From the NCBI GenBank assembly GCA_964517135.1, contig CAZFBA010000002.1, forward strand, positions 62,001 through 126,000: DNA of 64,000 nucleotides. The letters are read 5' to 3'. The notes beneath the pieces are model-generated. The model ran no database searches. It worked only from the letters and a program-made list of their open reading frames with translations, and was not told the DNA's origin. Source of the DNA: CAZFBA01 sp964517135. GTDB lineage: Bacteria; Cyanobacteriota; Vampirovibrionia; JBFMGH01. Of the stretch, positions 33,466-42,132 are shown one piece after another (the first letter of the stretch is position 1; every line of letters begins with the position of its first letter). The translations under genes and the position numbers were made by a program.

Positions 33466-34764
33466 ATGAAACTTGCAGTTATAGGAGGGGGTTTCTCTGG
33501 CGTTATGCTAACCAGGCTCCTTCAGGAAAAAGGATATGAATGTCACCTTTATGAAAAGGAGTCATCTTTAGGTGGTTTGTGTCGCTCAAAGCGTATTAAA
33601 AACTTTATATATGATCTTTCCGGTGGGCATATGCTCTATTCAAAGAATGAAAAGACATTAGAATATATTTTTAACCTTACAGGAAAAGAGAACTGGAATA
33701 AAATTTCTTGCAATGCCAGAATATACTTTGAAGGAGATTATATAAGATATCCTTTTGAGGCAGGCTTAATTGATTTGCCGAAAGAATTGCATTATGAATG
33801 TTTGCTGGGTTACATTAATGCCAGTTATGAGCGCAAATATTATCACAGGGGAGATCCAAAAAACTTCTATGACTGGCTTTTGTATATGTTTGGCAAAGGT
33901 ATTTCAAGTCATTTTATGATTCCGTTTAACCAGAAAAAGTGGAATTATAACCTGAAACATATAAATACCGATTGGGTTGAAGACAGAGTTCCGTCAATAC
34001 CTGTAGAAGAGGTTATTAAAGCCTCTATTGGTATTCATACCTCTGCTTGTACAGATAAGCTTGTACTTTACTATCCTGAAAAAGGCGGTTTTCAGTTTCT
34101 TATTGAAAAAACAGCCTCTAATCTCAAAGATATTCATCTTTCTACACCGGTTAATGACCTTAAGAGGCAAAAGAATAAATGGATTATAAATGATACTGAG
34201 GTTTATGATGATATCATATCGACGGTTCCTTTACGTGAATTGATTCATATAATAAAAAATACACCTCCATTTGTGACGAGTACCCTTGAATCACTGTGGT
34301 ATAACGGAGTTGCAACTGTCTTTGTTGGTCTTAATAAACCCTTTGAGCATAATTATAGTTGGGTTTATCTGCCGCATAAAGAAAATGGCTTGTGTGATAC
34401 TGTTACTTTTTTGTCAAATTTCAGTCAATACAATGCTCCTGCAGGGGCTGGCTCGCTTGTAGCTGAAATTACATATAAAGCCAAAACATTGCCTGAAAAA
34501 TCTGAAACTCTTGTCAATACGGTTTTGAGTTCACTTGAAACCTGTAAAATTATTGATAAGAAAGATGTTATCGTAACTGATAGCTATTTTTCTCCCTATG
34601 GATACCCTGTGTATGGCCTTAAGTATAACGAATTTAAGCAGATTATAAATAATTATCTTAATGAAGTAAGGCTAAAACGCTTTGGCAGGCTTGCTACACA
34701 TTCTTACTATAACGTGGATACTATTATAGAAAAGGCGTTTGAGTTTGTTGAACAGTGGTATTAG
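33466..34764 (+). CDS. FAD-dependent UDP-galactopyranose mutase-like/amine oxidase-fold protein
   Basis: I start at ATG 33466 (GAGGTG upstream), giving 432 residues. The N-terminus KLAVIGGGFSGVMLTRLLQEKGYECHLYEKE is a dinucleotide-binding Rossmann motif, followed by GGLCRS and DLSGGHMLYSKNE. Overall it resembles UDP-galactopyranose mutase and related amine-oxidase/protoporphyrinogen-oxidase-fold enzymes used in sugar nucleotide chemistry. Later parts (FNQKKWNYNLKHINTDWVEDRVP) do not let me identify the substrate. The next gene starts one base after its stop, so it is probably part of a glycan assembly operon. Confidence 0.75.
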   Translation: MKLAVIGGGFSGVMLTRLLQEKGYECHLYEKESSLGGLCRSKRIKNFIYDLSGGHMLYSKNEKTLEYIFNLTGKENWNKISCNARIYFEGDYIRYPFEAGLIDLPKELHYECLLGYINASYERKYYHRGDPKNFYDWLLYMFGKGISSHFMIPFNQKKWNYNLKHINTDWVEDRVPSIPVEEVIKASIGIHTSACTDKLVLYYPEKGGFQFLIEKTASNLKDIHLSTPVNDLKRQKNKWIINDTEVYDDIISTVPLRELIHIIKNTPPFVTSTLESLWYNGVATVFVGLNKPFEHNYSWVYLPHKENGLCDTVTFLSNFSQYNAPAGAGSLVAEITYKAKTLPEKSETLVNTVLSSLETCKIIDKKDVIVTDSYFSPYGYPVYGLKYNEFKQIINNYLNEVRLKRFGRLATHSYYNVDTIIEKAFEFVEQWY

Positions 34765-34765
34765 C

Positions 34766-36616
34766 ATGGAATTATTGCTTAAATCTCAAAAAAGAAGACT
34801 TTATATATACCTGATTATTTTAATAATCGTTTCTTCGATGGCTCTTCGTCTTTATGGTATTAATTTGAGACCAATCTTTACAGATGAAGCTGTCCATTAT
34901 AATTTTATTCATCAACTCTGGGAAACTCAAAAGTATCAATATAAAGATGTTATAACTCCTGTAAGTCTGGAATTTATAAACGATGGGCTTAATCTGTATT
35001 CCTCAATAGTGTTATCACCAGATTCAGAATCTTCCCTGGAAATAAATGATACAAAATACAGGTTATTTCTTACAAAGTCTTTGTTTCTGAAGCCGGTTAA
35101 TGATGCCCTTCAGTCATATTATTATTTTAAACATATTATAAAGAATCCTGCTTATGTTTATGACCCTGTTTATCATGGGCCTTTTCTTTATTACCTGGGA
35201 GATGTGGTTTTTAACCTTGCAAATGATCATAATTTATACCTTTTAAGGTTACCTGTCGTAATATCTTCTATTCTGGCTATATTTTGTCTTTTTCTTTTTC
35301 GTGAATCTCTCGGCAAATGGGGCTTTCTATTAAGTTTGCTTCTTGTTAGTCTTTCACCTGGCCTGATTTACTTTTCTAATCTGGCTAACTATGAGAATTA
35401 TTTTGCGACCGGGTCGATACTGGGGGTCGGGTTGCTTTTGATGGGTATTAAAAAACGCAGTCCGGCTATATTGTTTAGTTCTGGATTTGTTTTGCTGGCA
35501 TTGATTACCATAAAAGAAACGGCTCTTGTGACCTGGTTTGCTATTGTTGTGGCTACGATACTAACTTATATTACTCTGTATCTGCCTAAAAGACCTTCAA
35601 GATGGTTAAAAAAGCTTGAAGATATGGTGCTTAATCTGGCTGAAGGTAAGTATACTGATTCTATATTGCGTTATTTATTGCCTGCTCTTTTGTGTTTTGC
35701 TTTGTCTGGCCTGTTTTTTGTCTTGATGTATTCTTCTTGTGGCTCTAATCCGCACGGTATTCATGATGGCCTGACCAGCTGGATGTACTGGAAAAACACA
35801 GGTGCACAGAGTGGTCACGTTAAACCTTTTGGCTTTTATACTGATATACTGTTGACATATGATTTTATGCTGATATTCCTGTTTTTTACCGGTGCAATTT
35901 ATACGTTGTATATGACTAAAGATAAATATAAGATTTTTATTGTCTACTGGGCTCTTGTAGTATGGTTAGTGTATGCTTTTATTCCTTATAAAACACCATG
36001 GCTCATAATAAACTTCATTTATCCTTTTGCTATTGTTGCTGGCACTGGCTGGGATATGATAATTAAAAGAATGAAAAACAAGTTATACAAATACTTAATG
36101 GCATTCTTTATTGCCCTGCTTGCTATGAATACAGTTTTTATAGCTGTTAAGGTAAAGTGGATCGATCACGATAAAGAAGCCAATAAAATGGCATATGTTC
36201 ATACTTATAGAGATTTTGAAGAAGAAATTAAGGCTCTTTATAGTCTTATTCTTGCATCACCAGATGGAGATAATACAGAGATTACTGTAGCAGCTCCAGA
36301 ATACTGGCCCTTGCCAGCTTACCTGCTTGATTACAGGGCTGTTGGATATTTTGGAGGAGTTAAAGGTAGGGACCTCAACACTAAAGCCCCTATTATTATA
36401 AATGATAAACGTGATAATCCCGAGCTTAGAGAGCTTTTGCTGGAGTCTGATGTCAATGATTACTTTAAACTTAGAGACTTTGAAGTGAGACCCGGTGTCA
36501 TACACTCAATTTTTGTAAGCCATCAGCTAATGAAGGCTTATCTTGAATCAGGTTATTACAAACTTTTGATTTCTCCCGGGCGGAGTTATCTACTTCAAGA
36601 ACCCCCCTGGGATTAA
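34766..36616 (+). CDS. Multi-span membrane glycosyltransferase (TIGR03663/Agl23-like, GT39 superfamily)
   Basis: I start at ATG 34766, just after the previous stop; an upstream TTG at 34739 is possible. The 616-residue protein has about ten hydrophobic helices. An N-terminal luminal/periplasmic loop carries GINLRPIFTDEAVHYNF, whose Asp-Glu pair is typical of the catalytic loop of PMT/ArnT-like GT-C enzymes, and YDPVYHGPFLYYLGD. The middle and tail (FIPYKTPWLIINF and a soluble C-terminal region) resemble the flippase-activity-associated Agl23 family. It probably transfers sugar from a polyprenyl phosphate to an envelope glycan or protein. Its 3' end overlaps the convergent gene by 27 bases. 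Confidence 0.8.
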   Translation: MELLLKSQKRRLYIYLIILIIVSSMALRLYGINLRPIFTDEAVHYNFIHQLWETQKYQYKDVITPVSLEFINDGLNLYSSIVLSPDSESSLEINDTKYRLFLTKSLFLKPVNDALQSYYYFKHIIKNPAYVYDPVYHGPFLYYLGDVVFNLANDHNLYLLRLPVVISSILAIFCLFLFRESLGKWGFLLSLLLVSLSPGLIYFSNLANYENYFATGSILGVGLLLMGIKKRSPAILFSSGFVLLALITIKETALVTWFAIVVATILTYITLYLPKRPSRWLKKLEDMVLNLAEGKYTDSILRYLLPALLCFALSGLFFVLMYSSCGSNPHGIHDGLTSWMYWKNTGAQSGHVKPFGFYTDILLTYDFMLIFLFFTGAIYTLYMTKDKYKIFIVYWALVVWLVYAFIPYKTPWLIINFIYPFAIVAGTGWDMIIKRMKNKLYKYLMAFFIALLAMNTVFIAVKVKWIDHDKEANKMAYVHTYRDFEEEIKALYSLILASPDGDNTEITVAAPEYWPLPAYLLDYRAVGYFGGVKGRDLNTKAPIIINDKRDNPELRELLLESDVNDYFKLRDFEVRPGVIHSIFVSHQLMKAYLESGYYKLLISPGRSYLLQEPPWD

Positions 36617-37312
36617 TTGATTAAGACTATAAGGGTCAAGAGGATCATAAGAGGCTTTTTGCTGGCCAGGATTTAAAGACATTGCGGCTTGATTTGCACG
36701 TGATGGAGCTGTCCCCGCAAATGGACTGAAGTGCGGGCTAGTTGAATCACCTATTCTATATTCTGTATTAAAGCTGTTTAAAGCTGGTGTTAAATTATTT
36801 TTAGTGAAAAGCGGTACCACCTTTTGTTTTACAAAATGAGAAACGAGTGGACCTGCTACAGATGCACCAACTGCAAAGGCACAAATACTCTGGAATGGCC
36901 CTTTAAGGTTCATTAGCTTAGCAGCACCCTGCGCAGCCATACCGCTGAACCACCATGTCGCATGATTAATAGCGGTATCTCTTTTCTCCTGTGGAGTATT
37001 TTTCTGTGCTACCTGATAAAGCCCTATCGTACCTGCAATAGCAGGTAGTAAATAATATGGAAGTACCTTATTTAAATGCATTGTTGCTAGTGCTGCACCT
37101 CCAGCCCAGCTAACAAGAGTGTTTGTAAGTAAATCATTTCTTTTTTGCGGATCCTTCTCAGTGCCAAGCTTATAAGCCATATTGCCAATAATCAGCCCAG
37201 GCAAGACAAGTCTGCCAGGAGGTATGTTATAAAGACCTGATGCTGCCTGTCTCACTGTTTGTGAGGAGGCAGTTAATCCTGCTGCTGCTGGTATCTTGCT
37301 TACACTGACCAT
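36590..37312 (-). CDS. Unrecognised membrane protein, possibly lineage-specific
   Basis: The 240-residue protein has four or five mildly hydrophobic, Ala/Gly-rich segments (for example LVLPGLIIGNMAYKLG, LVSWAGGAALATMHL, LLPAIAGTIGLYQVA, FAVGASVAGPLVSHFV) and a Pro/Ser/Asn-rich tail with FSPFAGTAPSR. The F-x-G tail motif recalls the N-terminal F-x-G motifs in two other proteins here. No known domain is visible. The gene overlaps the convergent glycosyltransferase gene by 27 bases at its 3' end. Confidence 0.6.
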   Translation of the reverse strand: MVSVSKIPAAAGLTASSQTVRQAASGLYNIPPGRLVLPGLIIGNMAYKLGTEKDPQKRNDLLTNTLVSWAGGAALATMHLNKVLPYYLLPAIAGTIGLYQVAQKNTPQEKRDTAINHATWWFSGMAAQGAAKLMNLKGPFQSICAFAVGASVAGPLVSHFVKQKVVPLFTKNNLTPALNSFNTEYRIGDSTSPHFSPFAGTAPSRANQAAMSLNPGQQKASYDPLDPYSLNQLIPGGFLK

Positions 37313-37424
37313 ATGAGAGAGAATTTCCTTTTACTCGTTTCAAGTATATAATGATTGTGAAACTAAAAAATTGCGCTAAATCGTTAATTCTTACCCGTTA
37401 TTTTAACTTATTTTAACATTTGTT

Positions 37425-38072
37425 ATGAAAGAAGAAGCCTCTACAAACAAAAGAGAACAGCTTGTTAAGAGCCTGAAACTTAAAGGAATCAGAGATAAAA
37501 CTGTGCTGGATGCCATGATGAAAGTTCCCAGACATGCTTTTATAGATGAAAGCATCTGGATTGATCCATATGAAGATGCCCCCCAGCCAATAGGAGACGG
37601 ACAGACTATATCACAACCCTATATTGTGGCTTTGATGACTGAATATTTAAAACTAAAAGGCAATGAAAGGGTTCTTGAGCTCGGTACGGGCTGTGGATAT
37701 CAAACAGCCATTTTATGTGAACTGGCAGCAGAAGTTTATTCCATAGAGAGGATAAATAATTTATACAAAAAGTCTAAAATCAATTTAGATAAATTAGGGT
37801 ACTCTAATTATTATCTTAAGCAGGATGATGGTACAACAGGCTGGGCAGAAAAAGCACCTTTTGATGCAATTATTGTTACAGCAGCTTCTCCTGAAGTGCC
37901 ACCACCCCTTCTGGAACAATTAAATATAAATGGCCGGCTGATTATACCTGTAGGCAAAGGCTCACCACAGGACCTTATAGGTATTATACGGCATTCTGAT
38001 GGCTATAAGAAAGAATACATATGTGGTGTCTATTTTGTTCCATTGATTGGCGAACATGCTTGGAAAAAATGA
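37425..38072 (+). CDS. pcm: Protein-L-isoaspartate O-methyltransferase
   Basis: The 215-residue protein contains the PCMT SAM-binding motif VLELGTGCGYQTAILCELA, preceded by the family motif IGDGQTISQPYIVALM and VPRHAFID. It methylates abnormal isoaspartyl residues in aged proteins, using S-adenosylmethionine, as a cytosolic repair enzyme. Its length and motifs are canonical. It appears to be monocistronic. No surE gene lies next to it, although pcm and surE are often paired in bacteria. Confidence 0.93.
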   Translation: MKEEASTNKREQLVKSLKLKGIRDKTVLDAMMKVPRHAFIDESIWIDPYEDAPQPIGDGQTISQPYIVALMTEYLKLKGNERVLELGTGCGYQTAILCELAAEVYSIERINNLYKKSKINLDKLGYSNYYLKQDDGTTGWAEKAPFDAIIVTAASPEVPPPLLEQLNINGRLIIPVGKGSPQDLIGIIRHSDGYKKEYICGVYFVPLIGEHAWKK

Positions 38073-38461
38073 ATACATCTCTTTTTAAAGTGGCTATTTT
38101 TTTGATACAATTAAAACTTAATTGATCTTATAGTTCTTGTTGTACGGGTTTTGTTTTCTGAGAAAATTTTTTCACCTCCCAAACATTATTTTTAATATTA
38201 ATAGCACTAAGATTGTCATATAAAATGGTAAAAATTTAATAATATTTTAATTTTTCCTCTTATAAAACGGTTTAAAAATTTACTATTCTTAAAATCTACT
38301 AAATTTGTAAAAAATAATTAAAATTTTGTATAAATGTGGAATAGAAATTATCGTTTCAGATCATTTGGCTTTATACTAGATATAGATATCAAAATTTTGA
38401 TAATTTTGAAAATCTCTTTAAAACAAACTGGTTTGAATTTTTTTAGGAGGTTTATAATAAT
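38073..38461. other. Intergenic region upstream of the BlaI-like regulator
   Basis: This 389-base AT-rich region carries the promoter region for the BlaI-type gene. It contains a 16-bp palindrome at 38387-38402 and a TTTTCTGAGAAAA stem followed by T residues near 38155-38172 that may end pcm transcription. No gene is visible. Confidence 0.5.
38387..38402. promoter_or_regulatory. Perfect 16-bp palindrome, possible operator
   Basis: TATCAAAATTTTGATA is fully self-complementary and lies 60 bases upstream of the BlaI-like start. Autorepressing winged-helix dimers of this family bind dyads near their own promoter. The sequence is not the classical TACA/TGTA MecI operator, so the assignment is tentative. 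Confidence 0.45.
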
Positions 38462-38830
38462 ATGGAGCTTAAACAGGGCGACCTTGAAAATATTATACTT
38501 AATGCACTCTGGTTAATGGAAGAAGAAGATCAGGAAAAGATCGATGTCAGAGATGTTCAGGAAAGAATAAGAACTGAAGATCAAAGCTGGGCTTATACTA
38601 CGGTGAAAACCGTCCTTGACAGACTCGTTGACAAAGAACTGGTTCTAAGAATGAAAGATGGTAAGAAATACCTTTACCGTACTGTGATTACACGTGAACA
38701 AGCTGGCGAGGATGCTATTAAAAAGCTCGTTAAACAATACTTCCGCAATAATTTTACAGACCTGATTTCATGCGCTGAACGCGTGGGTTTTACTCAGGCA
38801 GAGGCTAAGTCATTAGTCTCTATGTCTTGA
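38462..38830 (+). CDS. BlaI/MecI/CopY family winged-helix regulator
   Basis: The 122-residue protein follows a strong AGGAGG site. Its N-terminal winged helix has LKQGDLENIILNALW, a recognition region AYTTVKTVLDRLVDKELVLRMKDGKKYLY, and a helical dimerisation tail. The family represses genes such as blaZ and copY by dimer binding and is relieved by proteolysis or metal binding. The cleavage-site region is not obviously kept, and no BlaR/MecR sensor-protease gene lies nearby, so the inducing signal is unknown. Two small genes follow on the same strand. Confidence 0.88.
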   Translation: MELKQGDLENIILNALWLMEEEDQEKIDVRDVQERIRTEDQSWAYTTVKTVLDRLVDKELVLRMKDGKKYLYRTVITREQAGEDAIKKLVKQYFRNNFTDLISCAERVGFTQAEAKSLVSMS

Positions 38831-38895
38831 TAAAAGATAATTTTTATTTATTGTTCTCTTTCTATGACTCAATTTAAAGGCTATTAACCGTTAAC

Positions 38896-39102
38896 ATGAA
38901 GCGTTATGTTAACAAAATGAGTTTATTACTGGGTATTCAGCATCCAGAAGCTGGATGTAGCTGTTATAGTGACTTTGAAATGGAAGAAGAATTCCTATGT
39001 GATCTGTGTCTTGCCCGGTTAAAGAAACATAGAGCACGGGTTAAACATGAACTGCGTAGAGAGGCAAAACATAAGTATAAAAAGAGATTTTCTGAAAGCT
39101 GA
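38896..39102 (+). CDS. Small Cys-rich basic protein
   Basis: This 68-residue protein contains a CSC pair near residue 21 and a CDLC near residue 35, giving four Cys that could bind zinc or iron. They are followed by a strongly basic helical tail (RLKKHRARVKHELRREAKHKYKKR). A start at ATG 38917 is also possible. Its TGA overlaps the ATG of the next gene (ATGA-type), indicating translational coupling. The shape suggests nucleic-acid or protein contact. The family is not recognised, and it lies directly downstream of the BlaI-like regulator. Confidence 0.5.
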   Translation: MKRYVNKMSLLLGIQHPEAGCSCYSDFEMEEEFLCDLCLARLKKHRARVKHELRREAKHKYKKRFSES

Positions 39103-39473
39103 TGTTGAATATACTTGTTATACCACCTGATGTAGCTTTTTATGCTAAAGATATTCTTTCTTTAATTGAAGAAATTAAAGCAGTGTATCCTGAAAGTTCT
39201 GTATCTGTTGTAGTTAGCCTTTCTACGTATGACAGTTATTACAATAGTCAGTATGTGGATGGACTTATAATAGAACCAGAGTCTTTACTTAAAAGGCTTA
39301 GCTGCATTTTGACCTCTCATTATCCGCTGGCTCTGGTAGCAAGAGATGATTTTATCTGGAAAATTATTCTTTTTAAAGCCCGGATAAAGTACAGGTTAAA
39401 CTTAAAGAGCTATCTGGATAATACCAACAAAAAAGCTGTTATTAATTCTATAACAGCCTTAAATCTTACTTAG
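39102..39473 (+). CDS. Small alpha/beta protein, glycosyltransferase-like N-domain only
   Basis: The 123-residue protein starts on the last base of the preceding stop. Alternating strands and helices (NILVIPPDVAFYAKDILSLIEEI, SVSVVVSLSTYDSYYNSQYVDGLIIEP) resemble the first half of a Rossmann-type GT9 or related enzyme, but the rest is missing. It may be a stand-alone fold or a decayed gene. The end runs close to the convergent FMN reductase gene (stop at 39488). No function can be assigned. Confidence 0.5.
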   Translation: MLNILVIPPDVAFYAKDILSLIEEIKAVYPESSVSVVVSLSTYDSYYNSQYVDGLIIEPESLLKRLSCILTSHYPLALVARDDFIWKIILFKARIKYRLNLKSYLDNTNKKAVINSITALNLT

Positions 39474-39487
39474 TTCTTTTGATAGTG

Positions 39488-40081
39488 CTAGTATTGTGTA
39501 GCTTTTAAGAATTCTACTATTCTTTTCCCTAACAATGCAGCAGTATTAGAGGATATCTCATATTCATTAGAGCCTATCTGTGAATTTGTTATGGTGTCGA
39601 CACCTCCAAGGTATACCATATTACAGAATTTGGCGCTTTCTTCCATCATTTTGAACACAGGATAAGACATTGAATAACTGGGGTTAGCATGTGATGTAAC
39701 TATAGCAAGACCTTTGCCATCAAGGTTAAGTTTACCCTTGGTGTCTGAAAAGTCATACCAGCGATCCATAAAGTTTTTCATCATTCCACTGACGGTGAAC
39801 CAGTAGATCGGTGTTGCCAGAATGACTACTCTACTGGTCATTATCATGGGTATAAGTTCTTTCATTCCATCATCTGGTATTGTTTGCTCTGTGCTTTCAA
39901 CGAAACTTCTTGCCAGTGGCTTTATTTCAAAGTTATAAAGATCTACCCTGTTAAGGTTCATATGTTCTTCTTTATGTGCGTTGAAACCGTCTATGACTCT
40001 ATTGAGCAGCCAGCTGGTTGAACCGCCTGATCTTGCTGAGCCAAGAAATGCTGTAACATTTTTTATCGTGGAATCTGACAT
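39488..40081 (-). CDS. NADPH-dependent FMN reductase/flavodoxin-fold oxidoreductase
   Basis: The 197-residue protein has the FMN phosphate loop FLGSARSGGSTSWLL. It also has ILATPIYWFTVSGMMKNFMDRWYDF, the isoalloxazine-binding region of the iron-sulfur flavoprotein/FMN-reductase group. It probably reduces flavin, quinones or azo compounds using NAD(P)H. It is a single gene, running opposite to the BlaI-like cluster on its left. The substrate is not assigned. Confidence 0.85.
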   Translation of the reverse strand: MSDSTIKNVTAFLGSARSGGSTSWLLNRVIDGFNAHKEEHMNLNRVDLYNFEIKPLARSFVESTEQTIPDDGMKELIPMIMTSRVVILATPIYWFTVSGMMKNFMDRWYDFSDTKGKLNLDGKGLAIVTSHANPSYSMSYPVFKMMEESAKFCNMVYLGGVDTITNSQIGSNEYEISSNTAALLGKRIVEFLKATQY

Positions 40082-40166
40082 GTTTAAACCTCTCTTTTAT
40101 TTGATTCTGTTTTCAATATGATACCATTGAACCTGTGATAACTAAAAAAACTTAACATTTTGCGGT

Positions 40167-40703
40167 TTAAAGAAAGAGTATCTGACATATGAATAAAGAA
40201 GCCAGTATGCCTGTTACATCAGCAATAAGCCCGGCCGGAACAGCATGCCTCGTTTTGTATATACCGACAGCACCGAAATAAACAGCCAGAACGTAGAAAG
40301 TAGTTTCAGTACTGCCAGTCATAGTTGCGGCTAACCAGCCTATATATGAATCTTTAGGGTTAGATTCAACAATATGGCTCATTATAGCAAAAGATCCGTT
40401 GCCTGAAAGAGGTTTGACAATCGCCAGAGGAAGAGCATCTACTGGCATGCCTATAATACTAAGTACTGGTGATAGCCATGTGGCAAGAAGTTCAATAGCT
40501 CCTGATGCTCTAAACATCCCTATTGCAACCAGTATAGCAACCAGATAAGGTATAATTCTTACAGCAACATTAAAGCCATCTTTTGCACCTTCAACAAATG
40601 ATTCATACACTTTTACTTTCATAAAAGAAGCATATATAAGAACGATAGTAATAATGAATGGTATGGCAAGTAAAGATATTGTATTTAATACTTCTCTAAA
40701 CAT
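40167..40703 (-). CDS. spmB: Spore maturation protein B-like membrane protein
   Basis: This 178-residue protein has about four hydrophobic segments and a nucleoside-recognition (Gate) type domain: YESFVEGAKDGFNVAVRIIPYLVAILVAIGMFRASGAI, LAIVKPLSGNGSFAI, and the conserved MTGSTETTFYVLAVYFG. In Bacillus, SpmA and SpmB take part in spore core dehydration, but the genes also occur in bacteria without spores, where they are thought to act as small-molecule transporters. It overlaps spmA by eight bases. Confidence 0.85.
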   Translation of the reverse strand: MFREVLNTISLLAIPFIITIVLIYASFMKVKVYESFVEGAKDGFNVAVRIIPYLVAILVAIGMFRASGAIELLATWLSPVLSIIGMPVDALPLAIVKPLSGNGSFAIMSHIVESNPKDSYIGWLAATMTGSTETTFYVLAVYFGAVGIYKTRHAVPAGLIADVTGILASLFICQILFL

Positions 40704-41313
40704 TGGCTTTTTCTTCTGTATAATTTGAAACGCTAAATAAAGGTAGTTTTTCCAGTAATTTTACAGCTATAATAGCTGCTATGGTCGAAACTACACTGGC
40801 AAAAATAGTTGCTCCTATTAGCTGTGTAGGATTTGTGTAGCCTGCCTGTCTCAAAATACCTATGGCCATAATGGGTATTAGCTGAACACTGGATGTGTTA
40901 ATAGCCAGGAAGGTACACATAGAATTTGTAGCTATGCCTTTATGCTTGTTAAGCTTGTTAAGGTCTTCCATGGCTCTGATTCCAAGCGGTGTAGCAGCGT
41001 TACCCAGCCCCAGCATATTGGCAGTGATGTTCATAACCATTGAGCCTATCGCAGGGTGATCAGAAGGGATATCGGGGAACAACTTAACAGCAATGGGTTT
41101 AACCAGTTTGCTTATAAGCGTTATGAGCTTTGCATCTTCAGCTATTTTCATTATACCCAGCCAGAAAGCCATTAACCCGATCAGCCCTATTGCCAGTGTG
41201 ACTGCCGTTGATGCTGATTCAAAGGCGGCTTCTGTTACCTCTTCTATACGTCCGTTTAAGGCTCCAAAAATAATTGCGCTGAGTATAAAGAAAAGCCAGA
41301 TATAATTGAGCAT
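40696..41313 (-). CDS. spmA: Spore maturation protein A-like membrane protein
   Basis: The 205-residue protein has the SpmA pattern: FGALNGRIEEVTEAAFESASTAVTLAIGLIG, ITANMLGLGNAATPLGIRAMEDLNKLN (the conserved Gly-Asn-Ala-Ala-Thr-Pro motif), and MCTFLAINTSSVQLIP. It forms a two-gene operon with spmB. The organism shows other signs of an outer membrane, so a transport role is more likely than a sporulation one. Confidence 0.85.
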   Translation of the reverse strand: MLNYIWLFFILSAIIFGALNGRIEEVTEAAFESASTAVTLAIGLIGLMAFWLGIMKIAEDAKLITLISKLVKPIAVKLFPDIPSDHPAIGSMVMNITANMLGLGNAATPLGIRAMEDLNKLNKHKGIATNSMCTFLAINTSSVQLIPIMAIGILRQAGYTNPTQLIGATIFASVVSTIAAIIAVKLLEKLPLFSVSNYTEEKANV

Positions 41314-41426
41314 TTCGTTTTTCCTGCTTTAATTTTTCAGGGCTTCATTATAATATACTAAAAAATGATATTTGAAAAAAACTTTTTTTGATACCTTTTA
41401 AACAGTTTAATTTGAGGAGTTAAAAA

Positions 41427-42056
41427 CTGTTTTCTCATTTCTGGAAATATGTTTTGCTGATTTTGTTTTTGCCGTTGATTATTATAGCGGCTAAAGGGCA
41501 GGTTCATATAGAAGTAACACCCTCTTCTCCCTTTGAAAAACAGCTTCCTGAGCTCAGTAGACCTGCTGAAGATATGGTATATGACCCGGAATACGTAAAT
41601 TTAAAAAAGGGTGAAAAATTGTTGCAAGATCATCAGCAGGGCTCTAAAACATTTGTTTATCAGCCAAAAGAAGCTTTTAAACTTGTTGTTACTAAAAGAA
41701 AATATCCTAAAATATTGCCCGGCAAAGATATACAAGGTGTTGTTTCTTTGAGAATTACGCCTGATTATCTTGCTACAAGTGAGGTTATCTTTCAACGCAA
41801 ACCATACAGATTTGATAGACTTAGCTGGGCTATAAAAACTGGCTGGAACGATACAATACCATATTTTAGCAGGTTGTCATCCTTTAAAAAATATCTGAAA
41901 CCATTTGATGTACCTGTATATGCTCATTTTTACATACGGGGAGTAAAAGAGTATCCTGAATATCCTGGCCAGTACTATCACTGGCCACGTGAGGCTCTTG
42001 AAGACTACTATCTGTACATATTAGAGAAAATTGATACCGTTGCATCTCAAAATTAG
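41427..42056 (+). CDS. Secreted protein of unknown function, probable CTG start
   Basis: The frame is open after a stop at 41421-41423. A strong GAGGAG at 41414-41419 is spaced seven bases from CTG 41427; the first ATG/GTG/TTG in frame (TTG 41454) has no ribosome site. With CTG the protein has 209 residues and a sensible signal peptide (FSHFWKYVLLILFLPLIIIAA). The mature part has YPKILPGKDIQGVVSLRITPDYLATSEVIFQRKPYRFDRL, suggesting a beta-rich domain, and a Tyr/Pro-rich C-terminus. No family is recognised. Confidence 0.6.
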   Translation: MFSHFWKYVLLILFLPLIIIAAKGQVHIEVTPSSPFEKQLPELSRPAEDMVYDPEYVNLKKGEKLLQDHQQGSKTFVYQPKEAFKLVVTKRKYPKILPGKDIQGVVSLRITPDYLATSEVIFQRKPYRFDRLSWAIKTGWNDTIPYFSRLSSFKKYLKPFDVPVYAHFYIRGVKEYPEYPGQYYHWPREALEDYYLYILEKIDTVASQN

Positions 42057-42061
42057 TTTGT

Positions 42062-42089
42062 TTGTTAAGCGTAATAATCATGATATAAT
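42062..42089 (+). promoter_or_regulatory. Promoter of molybdenum hydroxylase operon
   Basis: TTGTTA (42062-42067) and TATAAT (42084-42089) are separated by 16 bases, giving an expected transcription start near 42096 and a leader of about 36 bases before ATG 42133. This also argues against an in-frame start further upstream. Confidence 0.65.
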
Positions 42090-42132
42090 TTTTTTACGTA
42101 TGGATACTATAGAAAGGGTTGGAATAACTGTT

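Noticed and set aside
42031..42132. An upstream in-frame start for the FAD subunit
   Set aside because: It lies before the TTGTTA/TATAAT promoter and overlaps the previous gene, with no ribosome site.
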